64,000 nucleotides of DNA from Streptacidiphilus rugosus AM-16 (GCF_000744655.1 NZ_JQMJ01000004.1:2294001-2358000); one strand, 5' to 3'. Counted from the first letter of the stretch, positions 1-8,859 are shown. The notes: generated by a model from the sequence alone, not told the origin. Numbers and translations are program-made.

Positions 1-411
1 CTGCTGGCCGCGGGCACGGCACCGGAGCGGGTCGCCAGGGTGGCCGCCGTCTCCCCCTTCCTCTCCGGCGCGCGGCTCCATGCGGAGGCCGGCCCGGCGG
101 TCCGCGGCCTGACGGACCGGATGGGCGCCTCGACGGAGCCGCGGGACGGCCGCGGCCCGCGGGACGTCCTGCTGCTGTGCCACCGCCTGGCGGCGGAGCT
201 GCTGATCGTGCACGGAGACGCCGACGAGGTCGTCCCCGTCACCCAGTCCCGGCTGCTCCGGCAGGAGTTGCTGCGCATCGGCCGGGTCGAGGGCGTCGAC
301 TTCCAGTACGTGGAGGCGGCCGGCGCGGGGCACGAGGTCCTGGCCGAGGAGGGCGCGCCGCTGTTGCAGGAGCTGCTGGCGGGCTTCCTGCGGAGCGTGC
401 ACCCGGTGTGA
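1..411 (+). CDS. Alpha/beta hydrolase, C-terminal part (5' end outside window)
   Basis: The frame is open from the first base, so the gene begins upstream. The visible 136 residues end a serine hydrolase of the alpha/beta fold. The segment LLIVHGDADEVVPVTQS is the usual strand carrying the acidic triad residue (HGDADEVVP), and GAGHEV near the end carries the triad histidine. The nucleophile elbow is off the window, so neither substrate nor catalytic serine can be judged. Esterase, peptidase or thioesterase-like relatives all share these elements. The small peptide gene at 486 follows after 74 bases on the same strand. Confidence 0.75.
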   Translation: MLAAGTAPERVARVAAVSPFLSGARLHAEAGPAVRGLTDRMGASTEPRDGRGPRDVLLLCHRLAAELLIVHGDADEVVPVTQSRLLRQELLRIGRVEGVDFQYVEAAGAGHEVLAEEGAPLLQELLAGFLRSVHPV

Positions 412-485
412 AAGGTACGGGTCGGCACATTAGGGTTTGACCGGTATTGACGGACGAAGCGAACACCACGGAGAAGACAACTCTC

Positions 486-617
486 ATGTCTGATGCCCTC
501 AACGACATCAATGAGAACGGCACGGAGGACGACGCGCACGGCCGCCACCGGGGCCACGTTTCGGAGGACGAAGCGCAGGACGGCTCGGCCCACGGCCGTC
601 ACCGCAGGTCCGAGTAG
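486..617 (+). CDS. Small repeat peptide (43 aa), unrecognised
   Basis: A 43-residue ORF starts at ATG 486, about 11 bases after a GGAG ribosome-binding sequence. It reads as a very acidic N-terminal half (MSDALNDINENGTEDD) followed by two copies of an AHGRHR block about 20 residues apart, each preceded by acidic residues. There are no cysteines, no membrane segment and no signal peptide. I do not recognise the family. The repeated, equally spaced basic blocks in an acidic background would suit a multi-core peptide precursor or a small nucleic-acid or metal-binding protein, but neither is shown. No modifying enzyme is visible beside it in the window, though upstream neighbours are not visible. 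Confidence 0.55.
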   Translation: MSDALNDINENGTEDDAHGRHRGHVSEDEAQDGSAHGRHRRSE

Positions 618-623
618 CACCGT

Positions 624-752
624 CAGGGGCGCGAGGCTCTGCTGATATGCGGCTCCGCCGCTTGGGCGCGACAAGCCACCCCGTGCGGATGGTCCTCGAT
701 GTGCAGGGCCATCCGCACGGGGTGGTTGTTCGCGCAGTTCCTCGCGCCCCTG
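624..752. repeat. Palindromic intergenic repeat, copy A
   Basis: The outer arms CAGGGGCGCGAGG (624-636) and CCTCGCGCCCCTG (740-752) are perfect inverted repeats. Inside them CCACCCCGTGCGGATGG (676-692) and CCATCCGCACGGGGTGG (709-725) form a second perfect 17-bp stem around a 16-base loop. The element lies between the peptide gene and the convergently oriented SDR gene, so it could terminate transcription from both sides. The same arms and centre recur near 29.53 kb and 32.59 kb. Confidence 0.85.
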
Positions 753-768
753 GTGGTGCAACTGCGGC

Positions 769-1713
769 TCAGTTCTCGTGCTTGAGCCCGAGTACCGCCA
801 TGTTGGCGAAGCCGTCGCCCGGCCTGCGTGCCGCGTAGAAGGGGGACATCAGCTCGTCCAGCTCGCTCGGCGTGAAGCTCTCCTTCGCCGTGTCGAACTT
901 CGCCAGGACCGGTGGGGCCCCCAGGACCGCGACCATGCCGCCGTGGACGACGAAGCACTGGCCGTTGACCGTCGCCGCCGCCGGGGACGCCAGGTAGGCG
1001 ACCAGCGGGGAGACGTGCTCCGGGGCCAGCGGGTCGATGCCCGATTCCGGCGCCCCCATCGAGCCGGTGAAGACGTCCTCCGTCATCCGGGTCCGCGCCC
1101 TCGGGCAGATCACGTTCGAGGTGACCCCGTAGCGGGCCAGCGCCGACGCGCAGCTCGTGGTGAGGCCGACGATGCCGCCCTTCGCCGCCGCGTAGTTCGG
1201 CTGGCCGGCCGAGCCGGCGACGAAGGCCTCGGAGGAGGTGTTGACGATGCGCCCGTACACCGGCGCCCCTGCCGCCTTGCTGCGGTTGCGCCAGTGTTCC
1301 GCCGCGTAGCGGGTGGTGGCGAAGTGGCCCTTGAGGTGGACCTGGATGACGGAGTCCCACTCCTGCTCGCTCATCGAGAAGACCATCCGGTCGCGCAGGA
1401 TGCCCGCGTTGTTGACCAGGATGTCCAGCTGCCCGTACGTCTGGACCGCCAGGTCGACCAGCGCCTCGGCCGAGGCCAGGTCGGCGACGTCGCCGTGGTG
1501 GGCGACGGCGTGGCCGCCGAGGGCGACGATCTCGGCCACGGTCTCGTCGGCGGGCGCCGCCGACGCCTCGCCGCTGCCGTCACGGCCGGGCGCGCCGAAG
1601 TCGTTGACGACGACGTTCGCGCCCGCGCGGGCGAGTTCCAGTGCTTCGGCGCGGCCGAGGCCCCGGCCCGCGCCGGTGACGATCGCGGTGAGGCCGGTCA
1701 GGGAGGTGGTCAT
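769..1713 (-). CDS. SDR-family 3-hydroxyacyl-CoA/17beta-hydroxysteroid-type dehydrogenase
   Basis: This 314-residue protein is a classical short-chain dehydrogenase. The nucleotide-binding TGAGRGLGR is at about residues 12-20, NNAG follows near 100, and the catalytic YxxxK is in NYAAAKGG. The extra acidic loop between strand 2 and helix C and the C-terminal extension past the VHGG strand resemble the peroxisomal 17beta-HSD4/Hsd4A group (a 3-hydroxyacyl-CoA dehydrogenase of sterol side-chain oxidation) more than a 3-oxoacyl-ACP reductase. It is the last gene of a leftward set ADH-MaoC-SDR and starts 30 bases after the ADH stop. The substrate is inferred from context only. Confidence 0.85.
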   Translation of the reverse strand: MTTSLTGLTAIVTGAGRGLGRAEALELARAGANVVVNDFGAPGRDGSGEASAAPADETVAEIVALGGHAVAHHGDVADLASAEALVDLAVQTYGQLDILVNNAGILRDRMVFSMSEQEWDSVIQVHLKGHFATTRYAAEHWRNRSKAAGAPVYGRIVNTSSEAFVAGSAGQPNYAAAKGGIVGLTTSCASALARYGVTSNVICPRARTRMTEDVFTGSMGAPESGIDPLAPEHVSPLVAYLASPAAATVNGQCFVVHGGMVAVLGAPPVLAKFDTAKESFTPSELDELMSPFYAARRPGDGFANMAVLGLKHEN

Positions 1714-1743
1714 CCGTTGGCTCCTGTGTGAGTGAACGAGGCT

Positions 1744-2823
1744 TCAGCCCAGGTCGATGACGGTCCGCAGGGCCTCGCCCGTCCGCATCTGCTCGATCGC
1801 GTCGTTGACCGACTCGATCCTGACGTGGTGCGTGATCATGCCTTCGAGGTCGAGCCGCCCGGCCCGCCACAGCTCGATGACCGTCTGATAGGTCTTGGGC
1901 ACGTCCGTGCCGCCGTACAGCGAGGGCAGGATGCGCTTCTCGTTGAAGAACAGCTCGAACATGTTGAACTGGGCGTTGTCGTCCATCGCGCCCGCGCCGA
2001 CCACGACGACCGCGCCGCCGCGCCGGGTCGCGTCGTAGGCGGTGCGGACCGTGGCCGAGCGGCCGACGACCTCGAAGGCGTAGTCGAAGCCCTCGCCCGC
2101 GGTGATCCGGTTCTTGGCGTCGTTCAGCTCGTCGGGGTGGACGGCCTCGGTCGCGCCGAACCGCAGCGCCCACTCGCGGCGGCCGGCGACCGGGTCGACC
2201 GCCAGGATCTGCGCCGCGCCGGCGACCTTCGCACCCTGGATGGCGGCGATGCCCACGCCGCCGCAGCCGATCACGACGACCGACGAACCCGGCGTCACCT
2301 TCGCGGTGTTGATGGCCGCGCCGACGCCGGTGGTCACGCCGCAGCCGATCAGCGCGGCGACCTCGTAGGGGACGTCGTCCGGGAGCTTCACCGCGCAGCC
2401 CGCCGCGACGACGCTCTCCTCCGCGAAGGTGCCGGTGGCGGAGAAACCGAAGATGTCCTGCCCGTCGTGGCGGTAGCTGGGCGTGCCCATGTTGCCGAAG
2501 GCGGCCAGGCAGAGATTGCCCTCGCCGCGCCTGCAGCTGGCGCAGACCCCGCAGGGCGGCATCCAGCAGACGATCACCCGGTCCCCGACGGCCAGGTTCT
2601 CGACTCCCTCGCCGACCTCGACGACCTCGCCGGCGCCCTCGTGGCCGGGGACGAAGGGGGCGGGCTGCGGCAGCACGCCGCTCATCGCGGACAGGTCGGA
2701 GTGGCACAGGCTGGCGGCCTTCATCCGGATGCGGACCTTGCCGGGGCCGGTCGCCGGTATCTCGACGCCGTCGTGGACCTCCAGCTTTTCCTGGCCGGTC
2801 TCGTGCAGAACCGCTGCGCGCAT
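1744..2823 (-). CDS. Zinc-dependent MDR alcohol dehydrogenase
   Basis: This 359-residue medium-chain dehydrogenase shows CHSD for the catalytic zinc cysteine, the PGHEGAGEV loop, and the CGVCASCRRGEGNLC structural zinc cluster. The Rossmann motif is VIGCGGVGIAAIQG. It resembles class III-like actinobacterial alcohol dehydrogenases. It sits between MaoC hydratase and SDR genes in one leftward unit. In that setting oxidation of a side-chain alcohol, such as the product of the CYP125-type P450 at 49.56 kb, is a reasonable inference. The sequence alone does not fix the substrate or whether NAD or another cofactor is used. Confidence 0.85.
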   Translation of the reverse strand: MRAAVLHETGQEKLEVHDGVEIPATGPGKVRIRMKAASLCHSDLSAMSGVLPQPAPFVPGHEGAGEVVEVGEGVENLAVGDRVIVCWMPPCGVCASCRRGEGNLCLAAFGNMGTPSYRHDGQDIFGFSATGTFAEESVVAAGCAVKLPDDVPYEVAALIGCGVTTGVGAAINTAKVTPGSSVVVIGCGGVGIAAIQGAKVAGAAQILAVDPVAGRREWALRFGATEAVHPDELNDAKNRITAGEGFDYAFEVVGRSATVRTAYDATRRGGAVVVVGAGAMDDNAQFNMFELFFNEKRILPSLYGGTDVPKTYQTVIELWRAGRLDLEGMITHHVRIESVNDAIEQMRTGEALRTVIDLG

Positions 2824-2871
2824 CTTCGGGCTCCTCGGTCGTTGCGGTGCGGGTGGTGGAGAGGTGCGGGA

Positions 2872-3738
2872 TCAGGGCTGGTAGGTGACGACGGTGTCGG
2901 CGAGCACGGGGGCGTCGTCACGCTCGACGCTGGTCGCGCTGACCAGCAGGCGGTCGGCGCCGTCCTGCCAGATGCGGACGCGGAGCGTCTCGCCGGGGAA
3001 GAAGATCCCGGCGAAGCGGGTGCTGTAGCTGCGGACCCGGGACGCGTCGCCCGCCAGCACCGTGTCCACGACGGCCTTGAGGGTGACGCCGTAGGAGCAG
3101 AGGCCGTGCAGGATCGGGCGGTCGAAGCCGGCCAGCTTGGCGAAGTCGGGGTCGGCGTGGAGCGGGTTCCAGTCGCCGGAGAGACGGTAGAGCAGCGCCT
3201 GGTCGTGCCGGACCGGCACCTCGCGCCGGAAGTCGGCGGCGCGTTCGGGCAGGGCGATCCGGGTGCTCTCGCCGCGCTCGCCGCCGAAGCCGCCCTCACC
3301 GCGGACGAAGATCTCGGTGTCGCAGGTGTAGAGCGGACCGTCCGCGTCGGCGGCCTCGCTGCGCATGACCAGGACCGCGGCCTTGCCCTTGTCGTACACC
3401 GCCGCGAGCGAACTGGTCAGCACCGCCTGCCCGGCGGCGGGGATCGGCCGGTGCAGTTCGATCCGCTGGCCGCCGTGGAGCACCTGCGCGAGGTTGATCT
3501 GCAGGCCCGGCTGGTTGAACGCGCCGGCCTTGGCCAGCCCGCCGCCCGCGACGGTGACGAAGCTGGGCAGGACCTGCAGGTCCTTCTCGTAGGTGTAGCG
3601 GAGCTCGTCCGGATCGGTGGCCGGTCGCTGCGCGCCGGCCCCCACGCCCAGGTGGTAGAGGATGACGTCCTTCTGCTCCCAGGCGAGGTCGGTGGTCCGG
3701 GCCGGGGCGGCGAGCGCCACTGCGGGGTCGATGGGCAT
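2872..3738 (-). CDS. MaoC-like double-hotdog enoyl-CoA hydratase (Hsd4B type)
   Basis: This 288-residue protein has two hotdog halves. The second carries the hydratase signature DWNPLHADPDFAKLAGF followed by RPILHGLCSYG. The start MPIDPAVAL, the YHLGVGAG segment and the GEGGFGGERG linker closely recall the mycobacterial sterol side-chain hydratase Hsd4B (Rv3538), from memory. It would hydrate a 2-enoyl-CoA formed by the acyl-CoA dehydrogenase at 5.2-7.4 kb. ATG 3738 has GAAAGG upstream. A perfect KstR-type palindrome lies 190 bases upstream and is the only such site for this MaoC-ADH-SDR unit. Confidence 0.88.
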   Translation of the reverse strand: MPIDPAVALAAPARTTDLAWEQKDVILYHLGVGAGAQRPATDPDELRYTYEKDLQVLPSFVTVAGGGLAKAGAFNQPGLQINLAQVLHGGQRIELHRPIPAAGQAVLTSSLAAVYDKGKAAVLVMRSEAADADGPLYTCDTEIFVRGEGGFGGERGESTRIALPERAADFRREVPVRHDQALLYRLSGDWNPLHADPDFAKLAGFDRPILHGLCSYGVTLKAVVDTVLAGDASRVRSYSTRFAGIFFPGETLRVRIWQDGADRLLVSATSVERDDAPVLADTVVTYQP

Positions 3739-3927
3739 TGCGAAGCCTTTCGTTCGTGCCGGATCGCTCAGTCAGTCTGGGGGCATGGGGGAATTGGTGG
3801 ACCCCGACGCGGCCGTCCGCACCGTCGGCCGCGCCGGGGTCGCTCTTCGCGGGCTCCGACTTTCGGCTTCCGGTCGGTCCCGCGGGCTGAGGGGCTGAGC
3901 ATTCTGATCCGTGCTCAATCAAATGAG

Positions 3928-3943
3928 CTAGAACAAGTTCTAG
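3928..3943. promoter_or_regulatory. KstR-type operator upstream of MaoC-ADH-SDR unit
   Basis: CTAGAACAAGTTCTAG is a perfect 16-bp palindrome and fits TnnAACnnGTTnnA, the known KstR operator pattern, at every fixed position. It lies between the 3' end of the thiolase gene and the start of the MaoC gene, so it can only serve the leftward MaoC unit. Confidence 0.8.
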
Positions 3944-3998
3944 CGCAAAGCGGTTGAGTTGAGAACGCCCGGGAACCGGTCAGTCACAGCGCGGCAGC

Positions 3999-5207
3999 TC
4001 AGCGACGGAGAAGAGTCACCACCGCGGCGCCGCCCAGACCGATGTTGTGCGCCAGACCCACCCGGGCGCCGGGCACCTGCCGCGCCTCCGCCTCGCCGCG
4101 CAGCTGCCAGACCAGCTCGGCCGTCTGTGCCAGCCCGGTCGCGCCCAGCGGGTGGCCCTTGGAGATCAGGCCGCCGGAGGGGTTGACCACCCAGCGGCCG
4201 CCGTAGCCCGTCGCGCCGTCGGCCACGAGCTTGCCGCTCTCGCCGTCCGCGCACATGCCCAGCGCCTCGTAGGTGAGCAGTTCGTTGATGGAGAAGCAGT
4301 CGTGCAGCTCGATCACGTCGACGTCCTCGATGCCGAGGCCCGACCGCTCGAAGACGGCGCGCCCCGCCTCCCGCGACATCGGCTTGCCCACGACGTCGAT
4401 GCAGGAGCCCGAGGCGAAGCTCTCCTCGGTATCCGTGGTCATCGCCTGGGCGACGATCTCCACGGCCCGCTCCTGCAGTCCGTGCTCGCGCACGAACCGC
4501 TCGCTCACCACGACCGCCGCGGCCGCGCCGTCGGAGGTGGGCGAGCACTGGAACTTGGTGAGCGGGGCATGGATGGTCCGCGCGTCCAGCACCTCCTGGA
4601 GCGTGTACTCCTCGCGGAACTGCGCCCGCGGATTGGCCGCGGAGTGGCGGTGGTTCTTCACCCCGACCAGCGCGAGCTGCTCGGCCGTGGTGCCGTAGCG
4701 CTCCATGTGCTCGCGGGCGGCGTTGCCGAAGATCTGCGCGGTGGGCGGACTCGCCTCGAAGCCGTGCTTCGCGGCCATGACGCCGTAGTGGCGGGCCACG
4801 GGGCTGGTCGCGAAGCCGTCCGCGCCGCTGCCCGCGCCGAGCGCGCCCTTGCTCATCTTCTCGAAGCCGAGCGCGAGGACGCAGTCGTTGATCCCGCCGG
4901 CCACGAACTGGCGGGCCGTCATCAGCGCCGAGGAGCCGGTGGCGCAGTTGTTGTTGAGGTTGTAGACCGGGATCCCGGTGAGGCCGATCGAGTAGACGGC
5001 CCGCTGCCCCGCCGTGGACTGCTGGAAGCAGTAGCCGACGGCGGCCTGCTCCACCAGGTCGTAGCCGACGCCCGCGTCCGCGAGGGCCGCGCGGCCGGCC
5101 TCCTCGGCCATCTCCCAGTACTGCCACTCGCCCGACTGACGGTCCTTCATGCCTGGTTTCTCGAAGTTGGTCATGCCGACCCCGACGAGGAACACCTTCT
5201 CGGTCAT
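3999..5207 (-). CDS. Lipid-transfer-protein/SCP-x type thiolase (Ltp1-like)
   Basis: This 402-residue thiolase-fold protein has the nucleophile region NNNCATGSS and a C-terminal GHPLGATGLAQ motif. The HDCFSINE stretch is typical of the sterol carrier protein X group rather than of degradative FadA thiolases. That group cleaves branched 3-oxoacyl-CoAs or acts as an aldolase on bile-acid-like side chains. The length matches mycobacterial Ltp1. Its ATG overlaps the stop of the upstream acyl-CoA dehydrogenase gene by 4 bases, so the two are translationally coupled. Catalytic thiolase versus retro-aldolase activity cannot be decided by eye. Confidence 0.88.
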   Translation of the reverse strand: MTEKVFLVGVGMTNFEKPGMKDRQSGEWQYWEMAEEAGRAALADAGVGYDLVEQAAVGYCFQQSTAGQRAVYSIGLTGIPVYNLNNNCATGSSALMTARQFVAGGINDCVLALGFEKMSKGALGAGSGADGFATSPVARHYGVMAAKHGFEASPPTAQIFGNAAREHMERYGTTAEQLALVGVKNHRHSAANPRAQFREEYTLQEVLDARTIHAPLTKFQCSPTSDGAAAAVVVSERFVREHGLQERAVEIVAQAMTTDTEESFASGSCIDVVGKPMSREAGRAVFERSGLGIEDVDVIELHDCFSINELLTYEALGMCADGESGKLVADGATGYGGRWVVNPSGGLISKGHPLGATGLAQTAELVWQLRGEAEARQVPGARVGLAHNIGLGGAAVVTLLRR

Positions 5208-7393
5208 GCGTCACTCCGCTTCAGGTTCGTTGGAGCCTTCGGTCCTGCGTCCCGATCCGTCGGCGCGGGGTCGCGGGGAAGGCCGAGGATGCGCTCGGCC
5301 ACGACGTTGAGTTGGACCTGGGTGGTGCCGCCGGCGATGGTCAGGCAGCGGGACATCAGCAGCGCGTGCCCGATCTCCCTGCCGACCCCCTCGTAGACCG
5401 CGCCCGCTGGTCCGCACAGCTCCAGCGCGTACGCGGCGACGCGCTGCGCGTGCGGGGCCGAGACCAGCTTGCGCACGCTGCCCCCCGCGCCCGGGTCCAG
5501 GCCGTCCAGCGCGCTGAGCGTGGAGCGCAGGTCGATGCAGGTGAGCACGTGTTCGTCGGCGGCCAGCCGCCCCAGGGCCGACGGCTCGGCGCCCGGCGCG
5601 GTCAGCAGGCGTCGCACCGCCGGGCCGGTCGGGCTGGAGTCGGCCATGTGGACCCGCTCGTTGCCGAGCGTGTGCCGGGCGACGCGCCAGCCCTCGTCCA
5701 CCGCGCCGACCACGGCGTCGGCGGGCAGCCTGACGTCGTCGAGGAAGATCTCGTTGAAGACCGCGTCGCCGGTGAGTTCGCGCAGCGGCCGGATGTCGAG
5801 GCCGGGGGTGCGGCGCATGTCGACGACGAAGTAGGTGAGCCCCTGGTGCTTGGTCTTCTCGGGGGAGGTGCGGGCCAGCAGGATGCCGAAGTCGGCGGTG
5901 CGGGCGCTCGAGGTCCACACCTTCTGACCGTCCACCCGCCAACCGCCGTCCTCCTGCCGCACCGCGCGGGTGCGCAACGCGGCCAGGTCCGAGCCGGCCT
6001 CCGGCTCGGAGAAGAGCTGGCACCAGGTCAGCTCGCCGCGCAGGGTGGGCATCAGCAGCCGCTCGCGCTGCGCTTCGGTGCCGTGGGCGGCGAGGGAGGG
6101 GACCACCCAGTTGCCGATGGTGAGGTCCGGCAGCCGGACCTCGGCCGCGCGCAGCTCCTGCTCAACCACGAGTTGACGCAGGGCGTTGGCGCCGAGGCCG
6201 TAGGGCGGCGGCAGATGCGGTGCGGCCCAGCCGCCGGGCGCGAGCCGGCGACGCTGTTCGGCCGGTTCGAGTCCGCGCACGGAGGCGGCCGCGGCCCGCG
6301 CCTCGGCGCGGAACTCCTCGGCCTCGGCCGGGAGTTCCAGCTCAGGCCGCCACTCCCCCGGCTGCGCGGCCGCCGCCTGCGCGACGCGTCGCCACAGCGT
6401 CCCTTCGCCGCCCGTCAGCTGGCGCAGCGTCAGGGCTCGGCGCAGGCGCAGATGGGCGTCGTGCTCCCAGGTGAAGCCGATGCCGCCGAGGATCTGGATG
6501 CAGTCCTCGGCGTTGGCGCAGGCGGCTTCGAGCGCGAGGGCGGCGGCGACCGCGGCGGTCAGCGGGCCGGGCTCGCGGGCGGCGGCCCAGGTCGCGGCGG
6601 CGGCCTTCTCGGCGCGCACGAGCAACTGGGCGCAGAGGTGCTTGACCGCCTGGAACTGGCCGATCGGCCGCCCGAACTGCTCGCGCACGCGGGCGTGGGC
6701 GACGGCGGTCTCCAGTGCCCAGCGCGCGATCCCGCAGGCCTCGGCGGCGAGCAGGGTGCCGATCACGGCGTCGGCCCGGCCCTCGGCGAGGTCGACGGAC
6801 CTGGCGGCGACGTCGTCGAACTCGACGCGCGCGAGACCCCTGCCGAGATCCAGGGCGGCGAGCGGGGTGATCCGTGCGGCGGAGCCCTCGACCAGGTACC
6901 AGTCACCGCCGCCCGCGCCTCCGGCGTCGGCCCGCACCAGCAGCAGGTCCGCCTCGGCGGCGCCCAGGACCACCTCGGCCCGGCCGGACATCCGCCCGCC
7001 CGTCGCGGTGACGGCGCCCTCCCAGACGACCGCCGCTGTCGAGGCTCCCTCGGCGAGGGCGGCGAGTTCGCCCGGCGCGGCGGAGCCGGCGAGCAGCGCG
7101 GAGGCGAGGACGGTGGGCAGGAAGGCCCCCGGCAGCAGGGCCCGGCCGGTCTCCTCCACCACGACGGCCAGATCCAGCAGCCCGCCTCCGCCCCCGCCGA
7201 CCGCCTCCGGCAGGTGCAGACCGAGCATCCCCTGCCCGGCCAGCCCCTTCCACCACAGGGGCCGGGCGGTCCCCACCGCACCCGGCCCCTCCGTCAGCGC
7301 GCCTCTGACCACGACACCGGACACATCCCGTTCCAGCCAGCGCCGCACCGAACTCCGCAGTTCCCGGTGCTCCTCGCTGATGCCGATGGCCAT
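5204..7393 (-). CDS. Two-domain fused acyl-CoA dehydrogenase (FadE34-like)
   Basis: This 729-residue protein contains two acyl-CoA dehydrogenase units in tandem. The first half (about 1-350) includes GRPIGQFQAVKHLCAQL and GGIGFTWEHDAHL. The second half (about 355-729) includes WCQLFSEPEAGSDLA, VDGQKVWTSSA and the C-terminal IAGGTTQVQLN flavin contact. Such single-chain heterodimer mimics are known in sterol side-chain oxidation, for example mycobacterial FadE34, whose gene neighbours kstR. It would introduce the 2,3 double bond in a bulky acyl-CoA. The Ltp-like thiolase is coupled downstream. A purine-rich GGAGAAGGGG precedes the start. A KstR-type site and a CTGACG palindrome lie just upstream. 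Confidence 0.87.
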   Translation of the reverse strand: MAIGISEEHRELRSSVRRWLERDVSGVVVRGALTEGPGAVGTARPLWWKGLAGQGMLGLHLPEAVGGGGGGLLDLAVVVEETGRALLPGAFLPTVLASALLAGSAAPGELAALAEGASTAAVVWEGAVTATGGRMSGRAEVVLGAAEADLLLVRADAGGAGGGDWYLVEGSAARITPLAALDLGRGLARVEFDDVAARSVDLAEGRADAVIGTLLAAEACGIARWALETAVAHARVREQFGRPIGQFQAVKHLCAQLLVRAEKAAAATWAAAREPGPLTAAVAAALALEAACANAEDCIQILGGIGFTWEHDAHLRLRRALTLRQLTGGEGTLWRRVAQAAAAQPGEWRPELELPAEAEEFRAEARAAAASVRGLEPAEQRRRLAPGGWAAPHLPPPYGLGANALRQLVVEQELRAAEVRLPDLTIGNWVVPSLAAHGTEAQRERLLMPTLRGELTWCQLFSEPEAGSDLAALRTRAVRQEDGGWRVDGQKVWTSSARTADFGILLARTSPEKTKHQGLTYFVVDMRRTPGLDIRPLRELTGDAVFNEIFLDDVRLPADAVVGAVDEGWRVARHTLGNERVHMADSSPTGPAVRRLLTAPGAEPSALGRLAADEHVLTCIDLRSTLSALDGLDPGAGGSVRKLVSAPHAQRVAAYALELCGPAGAVYEGVGREIGHALLMSRCLTIAGGTTQVQLNVVAERILGLPRDPAPTDRDAGPKAPTNLKRSDA

Positions 7394-7412
7394 CTACGCC
7401 CCTTCTCCGCAA

Positions 7413-7427
7413 CTGACGTGGCGTCAG
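7413..7427. promoter_or_regulatory. CTGACG-N3-CGTCAG operator upstream of acyl-CoA dehydrogenase
   Basis: CTGACGTGGCGTCAG is a perfect inverted repeat of 6-bp arms around TGG, 20 bases upstream of the acyl-CoA dehydrogenase start. The same arms occur upstream of the F420-type oxidoreductase (13492) and of the P450 (49523). On the minus strand a TAGTCT hexamer at 7426-7431 overlaps its edge and could be the -10 element. Confidence 0.65.
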
Positions 7428-7429
7428 AC

Positions 7430-7443
7430 TAGAACGCGTTGCA
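7430..7443. promoter_or_regulatory. KstR-type operator upstream of acyl-CoA dehydrogenase
   Basis: TAGAACGCGTTGCA fits TnnAACnnGTTnnA at all fixed positions, though the outer bases are not perfectly palindromic. It lies 37 bases upstream of the acyl-CoA dehydrogenase start and 66 bases upstream of the divergent M48 peptidase, beside the CTGACG palindrome. Confidence 0.7.
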
Positions 7444-7509
7444 GAAACTGGGAAGCCCGCAAGGGAGTCGACTTTCCCCGCGAGCTCGCGCCGGGCATGA
7501 TCTACCGCC

Positions 7510-8859
7510 ATGACCACGCCTGCGACCAGCAAGGACACCGCATGTCCAGAATGCTCGGGTTCGCTCACCACGGATCCGCGATTCACCCGCTGGTGCCCGA
7601 ATTGTCACTGGAACGCGTTGCCTGACGCGCAGCGCACCGCACCCTCCCCGACCGGCCGGAGCCTGCGTCGCCGACTCGACGAGTCGCTGGAGCAGCGGCT
7701 CTTCCAGGAGGCGGTCTCCGGTCCGGGCGGACTGCGTCGGCGGGCCGACCTCCCGCACGTCCTCGCATGGACGCTCGCACTCCCGGTGCACCTGCTGACC
7801 CTGGCCGCGCTCGGCGGCGTGGTGGTCCTGCTCGCCGCCGACGTCTGGACCGCCGACATCGCCGCGCTCGCCCTGCTCGGCGTCGCCTGGGTCGGCCGGC
7901 CGCGCCTGGGCAGCATGCGCGCCGAGCGGCGGAAGTCGCTGACCGTCAGCCGCGAAGCCGCACCGCAGCTGTGGTCCCTGATGGACGCCGTCGCCGCCGA
8001 ACTCGGCACCCGCGGCCCCGACCTGGTGGTCGTCGACCGCCGCTTCAACGCGAGCTACGCACGGGTGGGACTGCGCCGACGCGTGGTGCTCAGGATCGGG
8101 CTGCCGCTCTGGGTCTCGCTCGACGAGCAGGAGCGGGTCGCGCTGCTGGCCCACGAGTTCGGGCACGGGGTGAACGGCGACGTCCGGCGCGGTCTCTGGC
8201 TGGGCGTCGCCCTGAGCAGCCTGGCCGAGTGGTGGTACTTCCTCACCCCGTCGCCCGGTCGGGTGCGGGTCCGCATCCGCGGCGGCCTCGACGTGCTGTT
8301 CACGCTCGTCGCGGAGACGGTCCAGCGGCTGCTGGCCGTGCTGGCCGAGCTCTACCACCGCCTGCTGCACTGGCTGACCCGGCACGGCAGCCGCCGGGCC
8401 GAGTACCTGGCCGACTCGTTCATGGTGCGGCTGGCCGGACCGGGCGGCGCGGCCGGGCTGGTGGAGGCGCTCCGCCTGGGCACCGCCTTCGAGACGCTGG
8501 TGCAGCAGCGCACCATGGCCGCCAGGCGGCCGGTACAGCGCAGCCGGTCCCGCAGGAACGAGGCCGCCGGAGGCGCGGAGCCCGCCTCCGAGGTCACCCC
8601 GCCCGACCTGTGGACCCAGCTCGGTACCTACGTGCGCTCGATCCCGGCCGAGGAGCGCACCCGGCGGATCGTGGCCTCGCAGCTCCGCCACGACGACTTC
8701 GACGGCACCCACCCGCCGGCGCACCTGAGGCTGGCCTACGTCAGGAGCCTGCCGGAGGGCGAGCCGGCCGTGGTCCTCGACCCCGCCGCCTCCGAGGCGA
8801 TCGACGCGGAGCTGCGTCCGGCGGGCGTGAGCATCGCCGCCGAGCTGATCCGCCGCTGA
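7510..8859 (+). CDS. Membrane M48-family zinc metallopeptidase with N-terminal zinc ribbon
   Basis: This 449-residue protein starts with two CxxC pairs (CPEC, CPNC) within the first 35 residues, which look like a zinc ribbon. Hydrophobic segments follow at about residues 80-125. The M48 motif HEFGH is at about residues 215-219, and the third zinc ligand is probably E298 in RRAEYLAD. The fold and layout are those of HtpX-like membrane peptidases, which act in envelope protein quality control. It is divergent from the acyl-CoA dehydrogenase gene and has no obvious functional link to it. Confidence 0.85.
   Translation: MTTPATSKDTACPECSGSLTTDPRFTRWCPNCHWNALPDAQRTAPSPTGRSLRRRLDESLEQRLFQEAVSGPGGLRRRADLPHVLAWTLALPVHLLTLAALGGVVVLLAADVWTADIAALALLGVAWVGRPRLGSMRAERRKSLTVSREAAPQLWSLMDAVAAELGTRGPDLVVVDRRFNASYARVGLRRRVVLRIGLPLWVSLDEQERVALLAHEFGHGVNGDVRRGLWLGVALSSLAEWWYFLTPSPGRVRVRIRGGLDVLFTLVAETVQRLLAVLAELYHRLLHWLTRHGSRRAEYLADSFMVRLAGPGGAAGLVEALRLGTAFETLVQQRTMAARRPVQRSRSRRNEAAGGAEPASEVTPPDLWTQLGTYVRSIPAEERTRRIVASQLRHDDFDGTHPPAHLRLAYVRSLPEGEPAVVLDPAASEAIDAELRPAGVSIAAELIRR

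Noticed and set aside
1732-3957. A 741-residue plus-strand frame opposite the ADH and MaoC genes
   Set aside because: It is antisense to two well-supported enzymes and has the typical shadow composition of high-GC DNA.
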